64,000 nt of DNA from Candidatus Methylacidiphilum fumarolicum (GTDB lineage Bacteria > Verrucomicrobiota > Verrucomicrobiia > Methylacidiphilales > Methylacidiphilaceae). Positions 14,829 to 23,430 of the stretch are shown one piece after another; the first letter of the stretch is position 1, and each line of letters opens with the position of its first letter. The DNA is taken from assembly GCF_949774925.1 (NCBI RefSeq), contig NZ_OX458932.1:868001-932000 (forward strand), in the 5' to 3' direction. The position numbers and the translations under genes are program-made. Under the pieces are notes generated by a model that had not been told where the DNA came from, searched no databases, and saw only the letters and a program-made list of their open reading frames with translations.

Positions 14829-16664
14829 ATGGCAACTCTAATAGATCGGCTTAATGAATCTCTGCTTATTGGCGATGGTGCTTTGGGGACCTATCTTTAT
14901 TCTCTTGGCATTCCTAGAGGCTATTGTATTGAAGAATTAAGCCTTTCTCATCCTGACTTATTGGAAAAGGTTCATAGGGACTATATCGATGCGGGGGCAA
15001 AAATTATCCGAACCAATACGGCCGAATCGAACGCCTATCACTTGTCGTTTTTCAAATTGGAAAAGAAGCTCAAAGAAATCGTTAGTCGCTCTGTGCAGCT
15101 AGCCAAAAAAGCTCTTGGATCCAGAGAAGGGTGGATTGCTGGCACAGTCGGTCCAATCTGGACTAAACCTACTGAATCGCCAATCGATATGGCTACAAGA
15201 CAAAGCCTCTATGAAGAGTTGATTGCCTCTCTTATTGAAGAAGGAGTGGATCTCCTTTTTTTTGAGACTTTTACCGAGCTTCCCGAGCTTTTGCTTGTAC
15301 TAGATATTGCTCGCAAAAAAGGAGCTGAGAAGCTCTTTGCTTTCATTGCCTCCTTTGAAGAAGGAAAATTGTCGAGTGGGGAAACCCTTGGAGAGGCTTT
15401 TTCGAAACTCAGACTTGCAGGAGCAACACTTGTGGGGATCAATGGCGCATGCGGTGTCCAAGCCTCGATTCATCTTTTAGAGGAGATTGAGCTAAAGGCT
15501 GGAGATTTTCTGGGTGCCTATCCGAATGCTGGTAAACCTGAATTTTATGATGGGACATTTACCTACTCTGCCAGTCCTTCGTATTTTGGAGAGAATGTTG
15601 CAAGATTTGCTGAAGAGGGGGTATGTCTGCTAGGAGGAGATTATGGCACGGAGCCAGCGCATATCGCAGCCATGGCTCAAAGAGCCGCAACCATTAAGCC
15701 TCTCAAAGAAAAACCTCCTAAAAGAAGACCTCGCTATCTGGTCTCCGAACAGGAGGTTTTACCGCAGATTGAACCATCCCTTCTTGATCTATTAGCTCTA
15801 AAGCCTGTTTTCATGGTCGAGTATGATTCTCCTAAGACTTTAGCAATCGGAAAGTTTCTTGAGGGAGTCAAGGCAATTGAAAAAGCCGGAGCTGATGCGA
15901 TAACATTGGCTGATAACTCGCTGGCGATTTTAAGGATCAGTAACTTTGCAGCAGCCATTCATGTTAGAAGAGTTTCCAAAATGATTCCTATCCTTCATGT
16001 AGCTTGTCGGGATAGGAATCTTTTAGGATTGCAATCGGAGTTGATGGGGCTTGGAACCTTAGGGTTCAGACATATACTGGCCCTGACGGGAGATCCAGCA
16101 AAATCTGGCGATCATCCGGGAGCTACTTCAGTCTATGATCTTAATTCTGTTGGATTAATCCGACTGCTTGCTAGCTTAAATAGAGGGTTTAACGCTGCTG
16201 GAAAAGATCTGAAAGGTAAAACGGATTTTATAATTGGCTGTGCTTTTAATCCGAATACTACCCAGTTTGAGGCTCAGGTAAAAAAATTGGAAGCTAAGCT
16301 AGCAGCTGGTGCGCAGTTTGTTATGACACAACCCGTATTCGATATCCAGCTTATCAAAAAGACCTATAATTATTTGAAGCCTTTGGGCATCCCCGTATTT
16401 ATCGGGCTAATGCCCCTTTTAAACTATCGAAACGCCGAGTTCCTTCATAATGAAGTACCGGGGATCTCTATACCTGAAGCTGTACGTGAAAAATTGAAAG
16501 CATTAGATGGGGAAAAGGCTACGGAGTTAGGGGTGGGATTTGCACAATTACTTGGGGAAGAAATTCTTTCGCTTTTCAAATGCGTCTATCTAATCACTCC
16601 TTTTCTTCGGTATGATATTTCGGTCAGGCTTTTGGAATTACTCTACAGTAGGAAAAAATCTTAG
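14829..16664 (+). CDS. Homocysteine S-methyltransferase-like/methylenetetrahydrofolate reductase fusion lacking zinc cysteines
   Basis: The layout of this 611-residue protein is that of YitJ-type bifunctional enzymes. Residues 1-290 are a homocysteine methyltransferase-like barrel, starting IGDGALGTYLYSLG. Residues 310-611 are a methylenetetrahydrofolate reductase barrel with HVACRDRN and LALTGDP. The second half should reduce methylene-THF to methyl-THF with FAD. In the first half the zinc site that binds homocysteine is normally Cys in a GxNC motif plus a GGCCG motif. Here these read VGINGACG and GGDYGTEP, so Gly206, Asp271 and Tyr272 replace the three Cys; a Cys at 208 is offset by two. 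Methyl transfer as usually understood is therefore doubtful. Confidence 0.85.
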   Translation: MATLIDRLNESLLIGDGALGTYLYSLGIPRGYCIEELSLSHPDLLEKVHRDYIDAGAKIIRTNTAESNAYHLSFFKLEKKLKEIVSRSVQLAKKALGSREGWIAGTVGPIWTKPTESPIDMATRQSLYEELIASLIEEGVDLLFFETFTELPELLLVLDIARKKGAEKLFAFIASFEEGKLSSGETLGEAFSKLRLAGATLVGINGACGVQASIHLLEEIELKAGDFLGAYPNAGKPEFYDGTFTYSASPSYFGENVARFAEEGVCLLGGDYGTEPAHIAAMAQRAATIKPLKEKPPKRRPRYLVSEQEVLPQIEPSLLDLLALKPVFMVEYDSPKTLAIGKFLEGVKAIEKAGADAITLADNSLAILRISNFAAAIHVRRVSKMIPILHVACRDRNLLGLQSELMGLGTLGFRHILALTGDPAKSGDHPGATSVYDLNSVGLIRLLASLNRGFNAAGKDLKGKTDFIIGCAFNPNTTQFEAQVKKLEAKLAAGAQFVMTQPVFDIQLIKKTYNYLKPLGIPVFIGLMPLLNYRNAEFLHNEVPGISIPEAVREKLKALDGEKATELGVGFAQLLGEEILSLFKCVYLITPFLRYDISVRLLELLYSRKKS

Positions 16665-17959
16665 TGTTGACAAGGAATGGCTGGAGGCTCTTCGCGGTGA
16701 ATGGAGATTTTTTCGATCCATCGGATTCTTTCGAAAACAGATGGATGGCTTTCGTAGAACATGGAATAGAGTGGATCAGAATCGTAAGTTAAGTAATTTG
16801 TAGAAACGATTTTTTTCAGTGCCTCGATAAGTGGTTCCGCGGCCCATTTCAAGGCAGCGAAGGCATCTGATTCTTTTTCAGCCTTTCTCAAAAGCCAGTT
16901 TTTTAAAGGTTCTAGCGGATAGAGGAAAAGAGGCATGAGCACGATTGCCAGTCCAAAAGTGGAGGGAGACCAGTTTGGATCCAGGCTAAATGCAGCTATC
17001 CAGGTTTTATGGGTATCAAGTAGGTTAAGGAAAAGAAACATGACCAATCCTCCCAAAAGGGTTATAAGTCGGCTTTTCCAGAGATGACCTAGCCGGTAAT
17101 GAGCTAATTCATGGAAAAGTACTGCGATAAGTTCCTCCCGGTCTAATTGATTGGTCAACGTGTCGTAGAGTATAATGCGGCGGTGTTTCCCGAAACCTGT
17201 CAAAAAAGCGTTGCTGTGGAGGGAGCGTTTGCTTCCTTCCATAACAAAGATCTGATGGATGGGAAAACCATTTTTTTTGAATACTTTTTCTATTTTATCT
17301 TTTAAATCTTTATCTTCCAAGGGCTTTAAACGGTAGAAAAGGGGAATTATCCACACAGGAAGCATCCATTCTATAAGAAAAAGGAGTATAATCCAAATGG
17401 CCCAACAGTATAGCCACCACAAGGAAGATAATTCTTTTATCCAGAGAAATAATAGAAAAAGTGGGCATAAGAAGAAAAGGGAGAGAATCCAATGGCCAAC
17501 CTGATCAAAAAGGAATAAAATTGGGGTAGTTCGATTGAATCCAAATCGAGATTCAATCCCAAAAGTTCTAATGGCAGAAAATAGTGTTCTTAGGGTATCT
17601 TCCAGCCAGAGGATGGAGATCAAAAAACAGCAGCCTGACCAGATCTTTGGAAAAGGAAAAATCTTCCAAAATTCTTCAAACATTCTCAGTCCTCCAAAAG
17701 GAATCCAAAAAAGGAACAAAAGATAGAAAAAGACAGAACGAAGTTGCGCCAATTTGATTTTTTGGTTGGCATAAAGGTAAGAATCGGATGAGGAACTCAA
17801 AGAGGCAAAAGAAGTATGGTTGAAGAAGGAGGAGTTCTGTGAAGTCTTTTTTTTCGAAAGATATTTGAGTTGTCTGCTGCTTAGCCAGTAGTCCCAAGCG
17901 AGTTCGGCACTGGCAATAAGAACAACCGACCAAACAAAACTTTGCCCAAGGATAAACAT
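16661..17959 (-). CDS. M48 metalloprotease, Ste24/CAAX-protease-like membrane protein
   Basis: The 432-residue membrane zinc protease has several hydrophobic segments (5-25, 75-90, 105-120, 155-200, 300-315, 325-345). The zinc motif HELAHYRLGH lies at about 283-292, with a third ligand region KAEKESDAFAALKW further on, matching the Ste24 order of segments. Such enzymes cleave membrane or lipid-modified proteins; bacterial members are thought to serve envelope quality control. The 3' end overlaps the end of the convergent methyltransferase/MTHFR gene by 4 bases. ATG at 17959; no alternative start looks better. Confidence 0.88.
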   Translation of the reverse strand: MFILGQSFVWSVVLIASAELAWDYWLSSRQLKYLSKKKTSQNSSFFNHTSFASLSSSSDSYLYANQKIKLAQLRSVFFYLLFLFWIPFGGLRMFEEFWKIFPFPKIWSGCCFLISILWLEDTLRTLFSAIRTFGIESRFGFNRTTPILFLFDQVGHWILSLFFLCPLFLLFLWIKELSSLWWLYCWAIWIILLFLIEWMLPVWIIPLFYRLKPLEDKDLKDKIEKVFKKNGFPIHQIFVMEGSKRSLHSNAFLTGFGKHRRIILYDTLTNQLDREELIAVLFHELAHYRLGHLWKSRLITLLGGLVMFLFLNLLDTHKTWIAAFSLDPNWSPSTFGLAIVLMPLFLYPLEPLKNWLLRKAEKESDAFAALKWAAEPLIEALKKIVSTNYLTYDSDPLYSMFYESHPSVFERIRWIEKISIHREEPPAIPCQH

Positions 17960-18113
17960 CTTTTTATAAAGGCATTTTAAGCAATTTCTTTACCAATAAT
18001 TATGATAAAATAAATTTGGACGAACTAAAAATAAAAAAGTGGCTTATAAATTAATAGATTTATTTGTGTATTTTCTTAATTCTTAAAGGAAAAACGGTCT
18101 AGAAACAGAAAAG

Positions 18114-18731
18114 ATGGCAGAGAAAATTAGTTGTTTTTTGCTCTATTCTTTTTTTTACTTTTGGCTCATTGCTAGTTCTTTTGCAGTGCCCAAAGAAGAG
18201 AAAAAGGAGGCCAAATCTCCTGCTCCTGCAGCAAAAATATTTGTAGTAGCTGAATATGGGCCAAAACTTCCTCCAGAAAATCTCCAGAACAATGTCGATC
18301 GATATATGGAAAAAGTCTCACGCACGTTCGATGCCTACGTGCAAAGGTCGGCAGCAAAAAAGAGGATGCATCTTTTGCCATTTAGCTTTACTCCCTTACA
18401 TGGTTTTGTAGCTCTTGGCTTCTATGTTAGCCCTTTGGGGGTGATTACTGAAAAAGTGTTTTTTACCGACTCTGGAGAAATGGCTGATTTGATAGAACAA
18501 TGTTTGAGAGAAGCCTTAGTGAAGATGGCGGTTTTGGATCCACCTTCAAAAGAACTACAGCAAGAGATTGGATCTGGGTTTTGGAAGTTTTTTTGTTGTT
18601 GGTGGCCTGCGCAATATGAGGGGTTAAATGATGATCTGGAAAACGCTGCCAGATTATTTAATAAGGGAGGCAATTTCGGTCCAGGAGCGGGAGGAGGCGT
18701 TCCTTTGGAATTTCATCAAAGAAAAAAATAA
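18114..18731 (+). CDS. Secreted protein of unknown function
   Basis: The 205-residue protein starts with a signal peptide (CFLLYSFFYFWLIASSFA) followed by a Lys/Glu/Pro-rich linker (PKEEKKEAKSPAPAA). The next 120 residues have alternating strands and a helix (FYVSPLGVITEKVFF...IEQCLREALVKMAVLDPP), loosely recalling TonB C-terminal domains, but no decisive motif is visible. The tail is Gly-rich. It probably acts in the periplasm. A DsbA-like gene starts 37 bases downstream, so the two may be co-transcribed and the second could help fold the first. No family is recognised with confidence. Confidence 0.6.
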   Translation: MAEKISCFLLYSFFYFWLIASSFAVPKEEKKEAKSPAPAAKIFVVAEYGPKLPPENLQNNVDRYMEKVSRTFDAYVQRSAAKKRMHLLPFSFTPLHGFVALGFYVSPLGVITEKVFFTDSGEMADLIEQCLREALVKMAVLDPPSKELQQEIGSGFWKFFCCWWPAQYEGLNDDLENAARLFNKGGNFGPGAGGGVPLEFHQRKK

Positions 18732-18768
18732 GCCTTTAGAAGTTGAGGGTGGAGTAGCTTTTTTAGCT

Positions 18769-19908
18769 ATGGATAAGATATTTTTCCTTTTTTTATTTTG
18801 TTTTTTTACCATTGTAGCGTTGCTTTGGGGACATCCAGCCGGAACTCTTTCTAATGGAGAGAGAGCCAGCGCCGAAGGTCCAGGAAAATACTTGTTTCCC
18901 TTAGTAGGAGATTGGATAAAGGGTCCTGTTCGGGCGCCTGCTTTTTTGATCGAATATGTCGACTTTCAATGCCCCGTTTGTAAAAGATATAATGAAATCA
19001 ACAAGCAACTTTTGAAAGATTATCAGGGAAGGCTATTAATCATTTATAGACATAAACCTTCTCCTACGCATCCTTACAGTTTTATAGCTGCATTAAGCGC
19101 TGAAGCCGCTGGCAAAGAAGGATGTTTTTGGCAAATGACTGATCTACTTTTTGAAAAACAGGATGAATGGGCTAATGCCCAAGATCCATGGAAATTATTT
19201 AGACAATATGCTCAATCCTTAAACATAGACGACGAACACTTTTTAAGGAACTTGAAAGATCCACAGCTGCAAAAGAAAATCTATAAGGATATCCAGAGTT
19301 CTCTTGCTTTAGGAGCGACGACGATTCCCTCTTTTTTCTTGAACGCTGAAAGGATTCCAAATCCTCAGTCATACGAAGATTTTAAAATACTCATTGAGGC
19401 TTCTCTTATTAAATCTAAAAAGACGCAAGTTCATGAGCATGCTGATATTCGAGTGGTGCTTGATGGGAAGCCAGTGGATTTTTCTTTGCCTAAATTTCAG
19501 TCGAAATACGGTCAGGAGCTTGATCCCTATGTCCATTTGCATCATGGTAATGGGAAGGTGCTCCATAAACATAAAAATGGGATCAACCTCGGGTATTTTT
19601 TTAAAACCCTTGGCATGGATTTTGGAAAAGATCATTTTACCTTGGATACAGGAAAGAGATTTGAGCCCAGTGGCAATAAAGTTCTCCTCCTTTTTGTCAA
19701 TGGTCGAAAAGAGCCCTTAATGGATGCTTATGAACCTAAGGATCTTGACAGAATCCTTCTCTATTTTGGACCAAACTCTGAGGAACTGATTGCTAAGGAA
19801 TTGGCTCTTGTGAGTGATGAGGCCTGCATCTATTCTTTAAAATGCCCACAACGAGGAATGCCTCCAGAAGAAGAATGTACTGGGCAACTTGGTTCGGATT
19901 GTCAATGA
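18769..19908 (+). CDS. Secreted DsbA-like thioredoxin-fold protein with an extra C-terminal domain
   Basis: The protein of about 379 residues has a signal peptide (residues 1-20), a thioredoxin-fold domain with the active site FQCPVC (Cys68 and Cys71), and the cis-proline loop GATTIPSFF near residue 185. This identifies a periplasmic thiol oxidoreductase. A C-terminal part of about 150 residues follows, His-rich around VHEHAD and VHLHHGNGKVLHKHK, and may bind metal. It ends with several Cys (ACIYSLKCPQ...EEECTG). The start at 18769 begins the signal peptide; the frame is open far upstream but overlaps the previous gene. It is translationally coupled to the Mut7-C gene through an ATGATGA overlap. 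A paralogue lacking the extra domain is at 40172-40867. Confidence 0.82.
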   Translation: MDKIFFLFLFCFFTIVALLWGHPAGTLSNGERASAEGPGKYLFPLVGDWIKGPVRAPAFLIEYVDFQCPVCKRYNEINKQLLKDYQGRLLIIYRHKPSPTHPYSFIAALSAEAAGKEGCFWQMTDLLFEKQDEWANAQDPWKLFRQYAQSLNIDDEHFLRNLKDPQLQKKIYKDIQSSLALGATTIPSFFLNAERIPNPQSYEDFKILIEASLIKSKKTQVHEHADIRVVLDGKPVDFSLPKFQSKYGQELDPYVHLHHGNGKVLHKHKNGINLGYFFKTLGMDFGKDHFTLDTGKRFEPSGNKVLLLFVNGRKEPLMDAYEPKDLDRILLYFGPNSEELIAKELALVSDEACIYSLKCPQRGMPPEEECTGQLGSDCQ

Positions 19909-20702
19909 TGAAAAATGCTGAGTCTGTCTCAATGGCAGCAGATGATGCGGCCAAGGAATTAGAATTGACCTTTCGCTTTTATTCTTTGCTGAATGATTTT
20001 CTTCCAGTCTGGAAAAGACAAAAAGAAATAAAAAAAGCCTTTGGCAAACATACCACTTTAAAAGATGCCATTGAGTCTTTTGGAGTGCCCCATACCGAAA
20101 TTGGACTCATCCTCTGTAATAGTCTTCCTGCTACTTTCGAACAAAAAGTTATAGATGGTGCTCTTGTGAGCGTTTTTCCCCATTTTAAAACGATCGACGT
20201 TGGAAAATTAGCTCCAATTCTTTTTGAAAGGCCAAAGCAATTTAAATTCATTCTTGATGTGCACTTAGGGACCCTAGCTCGATATTTGCGACTACTTGGC
20301 TTTGATACGCTCTACAACAATAGCTATTCTGATGAGCAACTGGCAGATATTGCCTATGCAGAGGAAAGAATTTTATTGACGAGAGATCCTGGGCTTTTGA
20401 AAAGAAAAAAAGTCAAGCAAGGCTATTTTGTCCGAGCCATTGAACCCAGACTGCAAGCTATAGAAATTTTAAGGGAATTCCATTTAAAAGAAAAACTTCA
20501 TCCTTTTGGAAGGTGCCTCCGCTGTAATGGCCTACTTCAATCTGTAAACAAAATAGAAATTAAAAATGTTGTTCCTCCAAAAGTCTCTGAAACACAAAGT
20601 TCATTTCTAAAATGTCAACGTTGTGGTAGAATTTATTGGCCAGGTAGCCATTATCATAGGATGAAGGCACTAGTTCTTTGGCTTAAGCTCCATGCTTACT
20701 AA
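19905..20702 (+). CDS. Mut7-C RNase-fold protein with an N-terminal ubiquitin-like domain
   Basis: The 265-residue protein starts with a ubiquitin-like/MoaD-like region (about 15-100: ELTFRFYSLLNDFLP...). A Mut7-C domain follows, with FILDVHLGTLARYLRLLGFDT and LLTRDPGLLKRK, the acidic residues of the PIN-related nuclease fold. It ends in a zinc ribbon (CLRCNG...CQRCGRIYWPG). This Mut7-C-ubiquitin architecture is known but its substrate is not. The start ATG overlaps the stop of the DsbA-like gene (ATGATGA), so translation is coupled, an odd pairing of a cytoplasmic RNase-like protein with a periplasmic oxidoreductase. Confidence 0.85.
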   Translation: MMKNAESVSMAADDAAKELELTFRFYSLLNDFLPVWKRQKEIKKAFGKHTTLKDAIESFGVPHTEIGLILCNSLPATFEQKVIDGALVSVFPHFKTIDVGKLAPILFERPKQFKFILDVHLGTLARYLRLLGFDTLYNNSYSDEQLADIAYAEERILLTRDPGLLKRKKVKQGYFVRAIEPRLQAIEILREFHLKEKLHPFGRCLRCNGLLQSVNKIEIKNVVPPKVSETQSSFLKCQRCGRIYWPGSHYHRMKALVLWLKLHAY

Positions 20703-20937
20703 CTTCTTTGGGAATGGCATGATTTTTTGCTTTTCTCCTTAAAAGTAGAAATGAATCGTTGGGAGGGTATTCCATATAAATATTAACCTGTAACAGGGAA
20801 TTGAGGGAATATTAAAAAGGTAAACTTCGTATATTTTTTCTAGATTTCTAGATAAAAATATGATATGTTTTCAATTGTTTTTTGCGTTTTTTTGGGGAAT
20901 ATAATTATAAGTTTAAGTCTTTATTTTATAGAGGGAT

Positions 20938-21747
20938 ATGAAAAAAAAGCAAGAGAAGTATAAAAAATTCTTTGATCTTCTATCCCAATTAAAAAGTATG
21001 TTTTGTCCTGGATATCTGAGAGGGAATCTTCGCTCTTTTAACTTAATAAGTGATATTATCAAAGCCCTTTATGCAGTCTTAATAGAAAGGAAAAAGAATA
21101 TCGTTTATGATCTATCAGTTGTAGTTCAAAATGAGATTGAAGAATTTTTCAGGATTCTAGGACTGGGTGAGCTCTGTATTTTTTATTCCCAATCTGGAGC
21201 TGTGTTTGCTGCTCAGCAAACCTTGTTTTCCGGAGTCTGGTGGGTAGAAAAGAAAGTAAGCCCTGATAAAACTTCTAGTTTGAGTGTTGAAATCGGATTA
21301 ATCCCTCGATTTGTAACTGTAGAACAAGAAGAACGTCTGCAAAACTTGGATTTGGACACTATGCTACCATCCCTCCAATCAACGAGCGTAGGATTACAGG
21401 CACTCATCAGTTCTTTAGTGAGGAATACTAATGAAAACTATTTGGCTACGAACGAAAAAAAGATTCAATTAAATCTTCTTCCCTTAGTTCCTCAGGATAA
21501 AAAAGCATTGTTTAACCTGTTGCCGAAAACTGAAATTACAATTTATTCTCAACAAAAGCAGGCTTGGGTTTTTGGGACTCCATGGAAAAATATTTGGTGG
21601 ATTGAAGAGCTTACCGATGAGGAAATAAATAGGAGGGAGTTAGGTCTGCTTGTCTGCGAATTTCCTTATTCATTGTTTCCTGTTAGCTCAGAACTTAGAA
21701 TAAGCGCTCGAAGACTAGAAAAAATTGCTGCTCAGCTAAAACCATAA
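20938..21747 (+). CDS. HupH/HyaF-like hydrogenase maturation protein
   Basis: The 269-residue soluble protein can be aligned by eye with the HupH/HyaF C-terminal domain. Matching points are a GxGE strand (LGLGELCIFY), FSGVWWVEKK, an IPRFV helix start, IQLNLLPLVPQDKKALF (the INLSLLPLxPxD block), IYSQ...WVFGT...WWIEEL (the equivalent of VWWVQYFN), and a final alpha-helix. HupH/HyaF helps process uptake [NiFe]-hydrogenase. The N-terminal 60 residues are basic and specific to this protein. No structural hydrogenase genes are nearby, but a HupD-type protease and hypA occur at 27.5-28.3 kb on the same strand, which supports the call. Confidence 0.55.
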   Translation: MKKKQEKYKKFFDLLSQLKSMFCPGYLRGNLRSFNLISDIIKALYAVLIERKKNIVYDLSVVVQNEIEEFFRILGLGELCIFYSQSGAVFAAQQTLFSGVWWVEKKVSPDKTSSLSVEIGLIPRFVTVEQEERLQNLDLDTMLPSLQSTSVGLQALISSLVRNTNENYLATNEKKIQLNLLPLVPQDKKALFNLLPKTEITIYSQQKQAWVFGTPWKNIWWIEELTDEEINRRELGLLVCEFPYSLFPVSSELRISARRLEKIAAQLKP

Positions 21748-21896
21748 TTTCACGAAATCTTCTTTTTTTCCCTTTCTTATGCTCTAAAATATTAGTCACA
21801 ACTTATTTTTTTAGAGCATCAATCCCTCAATTACTGGATAGGAAATAATCGACTGACAGGCAAAAATCTTTATGGAATGACGAGCTTTAAAGCTGA

Positions 21897-23426
21897 ATGA
21901 AAAAACTAATTTTTCTCTGTACCTTTTCCCTAGGCCTTTTTCTACTCTTTGTTTTCTTTGGTGCTTCTAAATACAAAACCACAGGAAAACAGGCTAAAGC
22001 TAAAGAGAATGTTTCTTTTTTCTCTAGGCTTGTAAAGAAAGCAAAAGAACTTTCATTTACACCTTATTCACAGCCTTCACCGGTTCCTGTCCAACTTTCC
22101 AATCTCAGTTATGACCAGTGGTTTGGTATTAGTTTTAAAGACCAAAGAGGAATCATTCCCAATGAAAGTCGGTTTGTGATTAAGCCTTTTCCCTTAGGAT
22201 ATCTTTTCTGTCAGCCTGTTTTTCTCCACTTGATTACTGCCAATGGCGAAGAAAAAAACTATGATTTTGAGCCATCACTTTTTGATTTTAAGAATGTGGA
22301 GCTGGGGAAATTGCCAAAAAACCTTGGATTTTCTGGCTTTAGAGTATTTTATGATTCGAAAGAAAAAGGGGGATGGTTGGAACTTTTTTCGATTGTTGGG
22401 GCCAGCTATTTTCGCAGCTTGGGACTGGGACAGACGTGGGGTCTTTCAGCACGGGCTATTGCTGTCAATACCACAGGAAGCAGTAAAGAAGAATTTCCCT
22501 ATTTTAGGGAATTTTGGATTGAAGAACCGAAAAAAGAGGATCGGTCCCTTTCTTTTTATGCCTTACTTGATGGAGAAAGTCTTACAGGAGCCTTTCATTT
22601 TTTATTTAGTCCAGGCGAAACGAGTAAAGTAGAGATTGAAAATTATATTTTTTTGAGAAAGACAGTGGAAAAATTGGGAATTGCTCCCCTAACGAGCATG
22701 TTTCTACAGGGTGAAAATAGTCCACTTCTCTATAATCCTTTGCATCCAGAAGAACACGATTCCGATGGGCTTTCTCTTCAGTTGGATACTGGTGAATGGA
22801 TTTGGAGACCTTTGCAAAATCCACCCTTCTTTTCTTCCTTTGATTTCCCGATTAGGGGAAAGCTTCTTGGTTTTGGATTGATGCAAAGAGATAGAAACTT
22901 CGACCATTATAAATCACTCCTTCTGCATTATGAATCTAGGCCCAGTGCTTGGATTGTCCCTAGTCAAGGATGGGAAGGGGGACATGTGGAACTTGTCGAG
23001 CTTCCCTCGACAACAGAAACCAAAGACAACATTGTCTGCTACTTTGTTTCCAACACCCCTGCCCTTTCACAGAAGCAGTTTCACTATGCTTATACGATTT
23101 TTTGGGGTAGGGATGTGATAGCTGGCTCGGAGATTGGTCGTGTTGTTTCCACTCGCTATGCACAACTTGACAAAACCATCCGAGAGTATATTGTTGATTT
23201 CTTTATTCCAGGATTTTCTGAAGGGTTGGATCCACAGCCTATTCTTCTTGTTGGAGAAGGTGCTAAACTGATTGAACTTAAAATAGAAAGAAATTCATAT
23301 GTCAATGGGTTTCGGTTATCTTTTAAAATTCAAAGGCAAGAAGCAGGACCCATCCCGCTAAAAGCTTATCTTGAAGCAAAAGACTTTCCTTTGACTGAGA
23401 CTTGGGATTATGTCGATTTTCCATAA
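21897..23426 (+). CDS. opgG: Periplasmic glucan biosynthesis protein OpgG/MdoG, copy 1
   Basis: OpgG builds or modifies osmoregulated periplasmic glucans in the periplasm. The 509-residue protein starts with a signal/anchor segment (LIFLCTFSLGLFLLFVFFGA). It shows the family's order of conserved blocks: LSYDQWFGISFK, FPLGYLFCQPVFLH, LGFSGFRVFY, FLGASYFR-like VGASYFRSLG, GLSARAIAVNT, FREFWIEEP, IAPLTSMF, HDSDGL, and RDRNFDHY. Its stop lies just before the start of the second copy, and opgH follows, so all are in one operon. The two copies differ considerably and so are old paralogues, not a recent duplication. Confidence 0.92.
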   Translation: MKKLIFLCTFSLGLFLLFVFFGASKYKTTGKQAKAKENVSFFSRLVKKAKELSFTPYSQPSPVPVQLSNLSYDQWFGISFKDQRGIIPNESRFVIKPFPLGYLFCQPVFLHLITANGEEKNYDFEPSLFDFKNVELGKLPKNLGFSGFRVFYDSKEKGGWLELFSIVGASYFRSLGLGQTWGLSARAIAVNTTGSSKEEFPYFREFWIEEPKKEDRSLSFYALLDGESLTGAFHFLFSPGETSKVEIENYIFLRKTVEKLGIAPLTSMFLQGENSPLLYNPLHPEEHDSDGLSLQLDTGEWIWRPLQNPPFFSSFDFPIRGKLLGFGLMQRDRNFDHYKSLLLHYESRPSAWIVPSQGWEGGHVELVELPSTTETKDNIVCYFVSNTPALSQKQFHYAYTIFWGRDVIAGSEIGRVVSTRYAQLDKTIREYIVDFFIPGFSEGLDPQPILLVGEGAKLIELKIERNSYVNGFRLSFKIQRQEAGPIPLKAYLEAKDFPLTETWDYVDFP

Positions 23427-23430
23427 GCAG

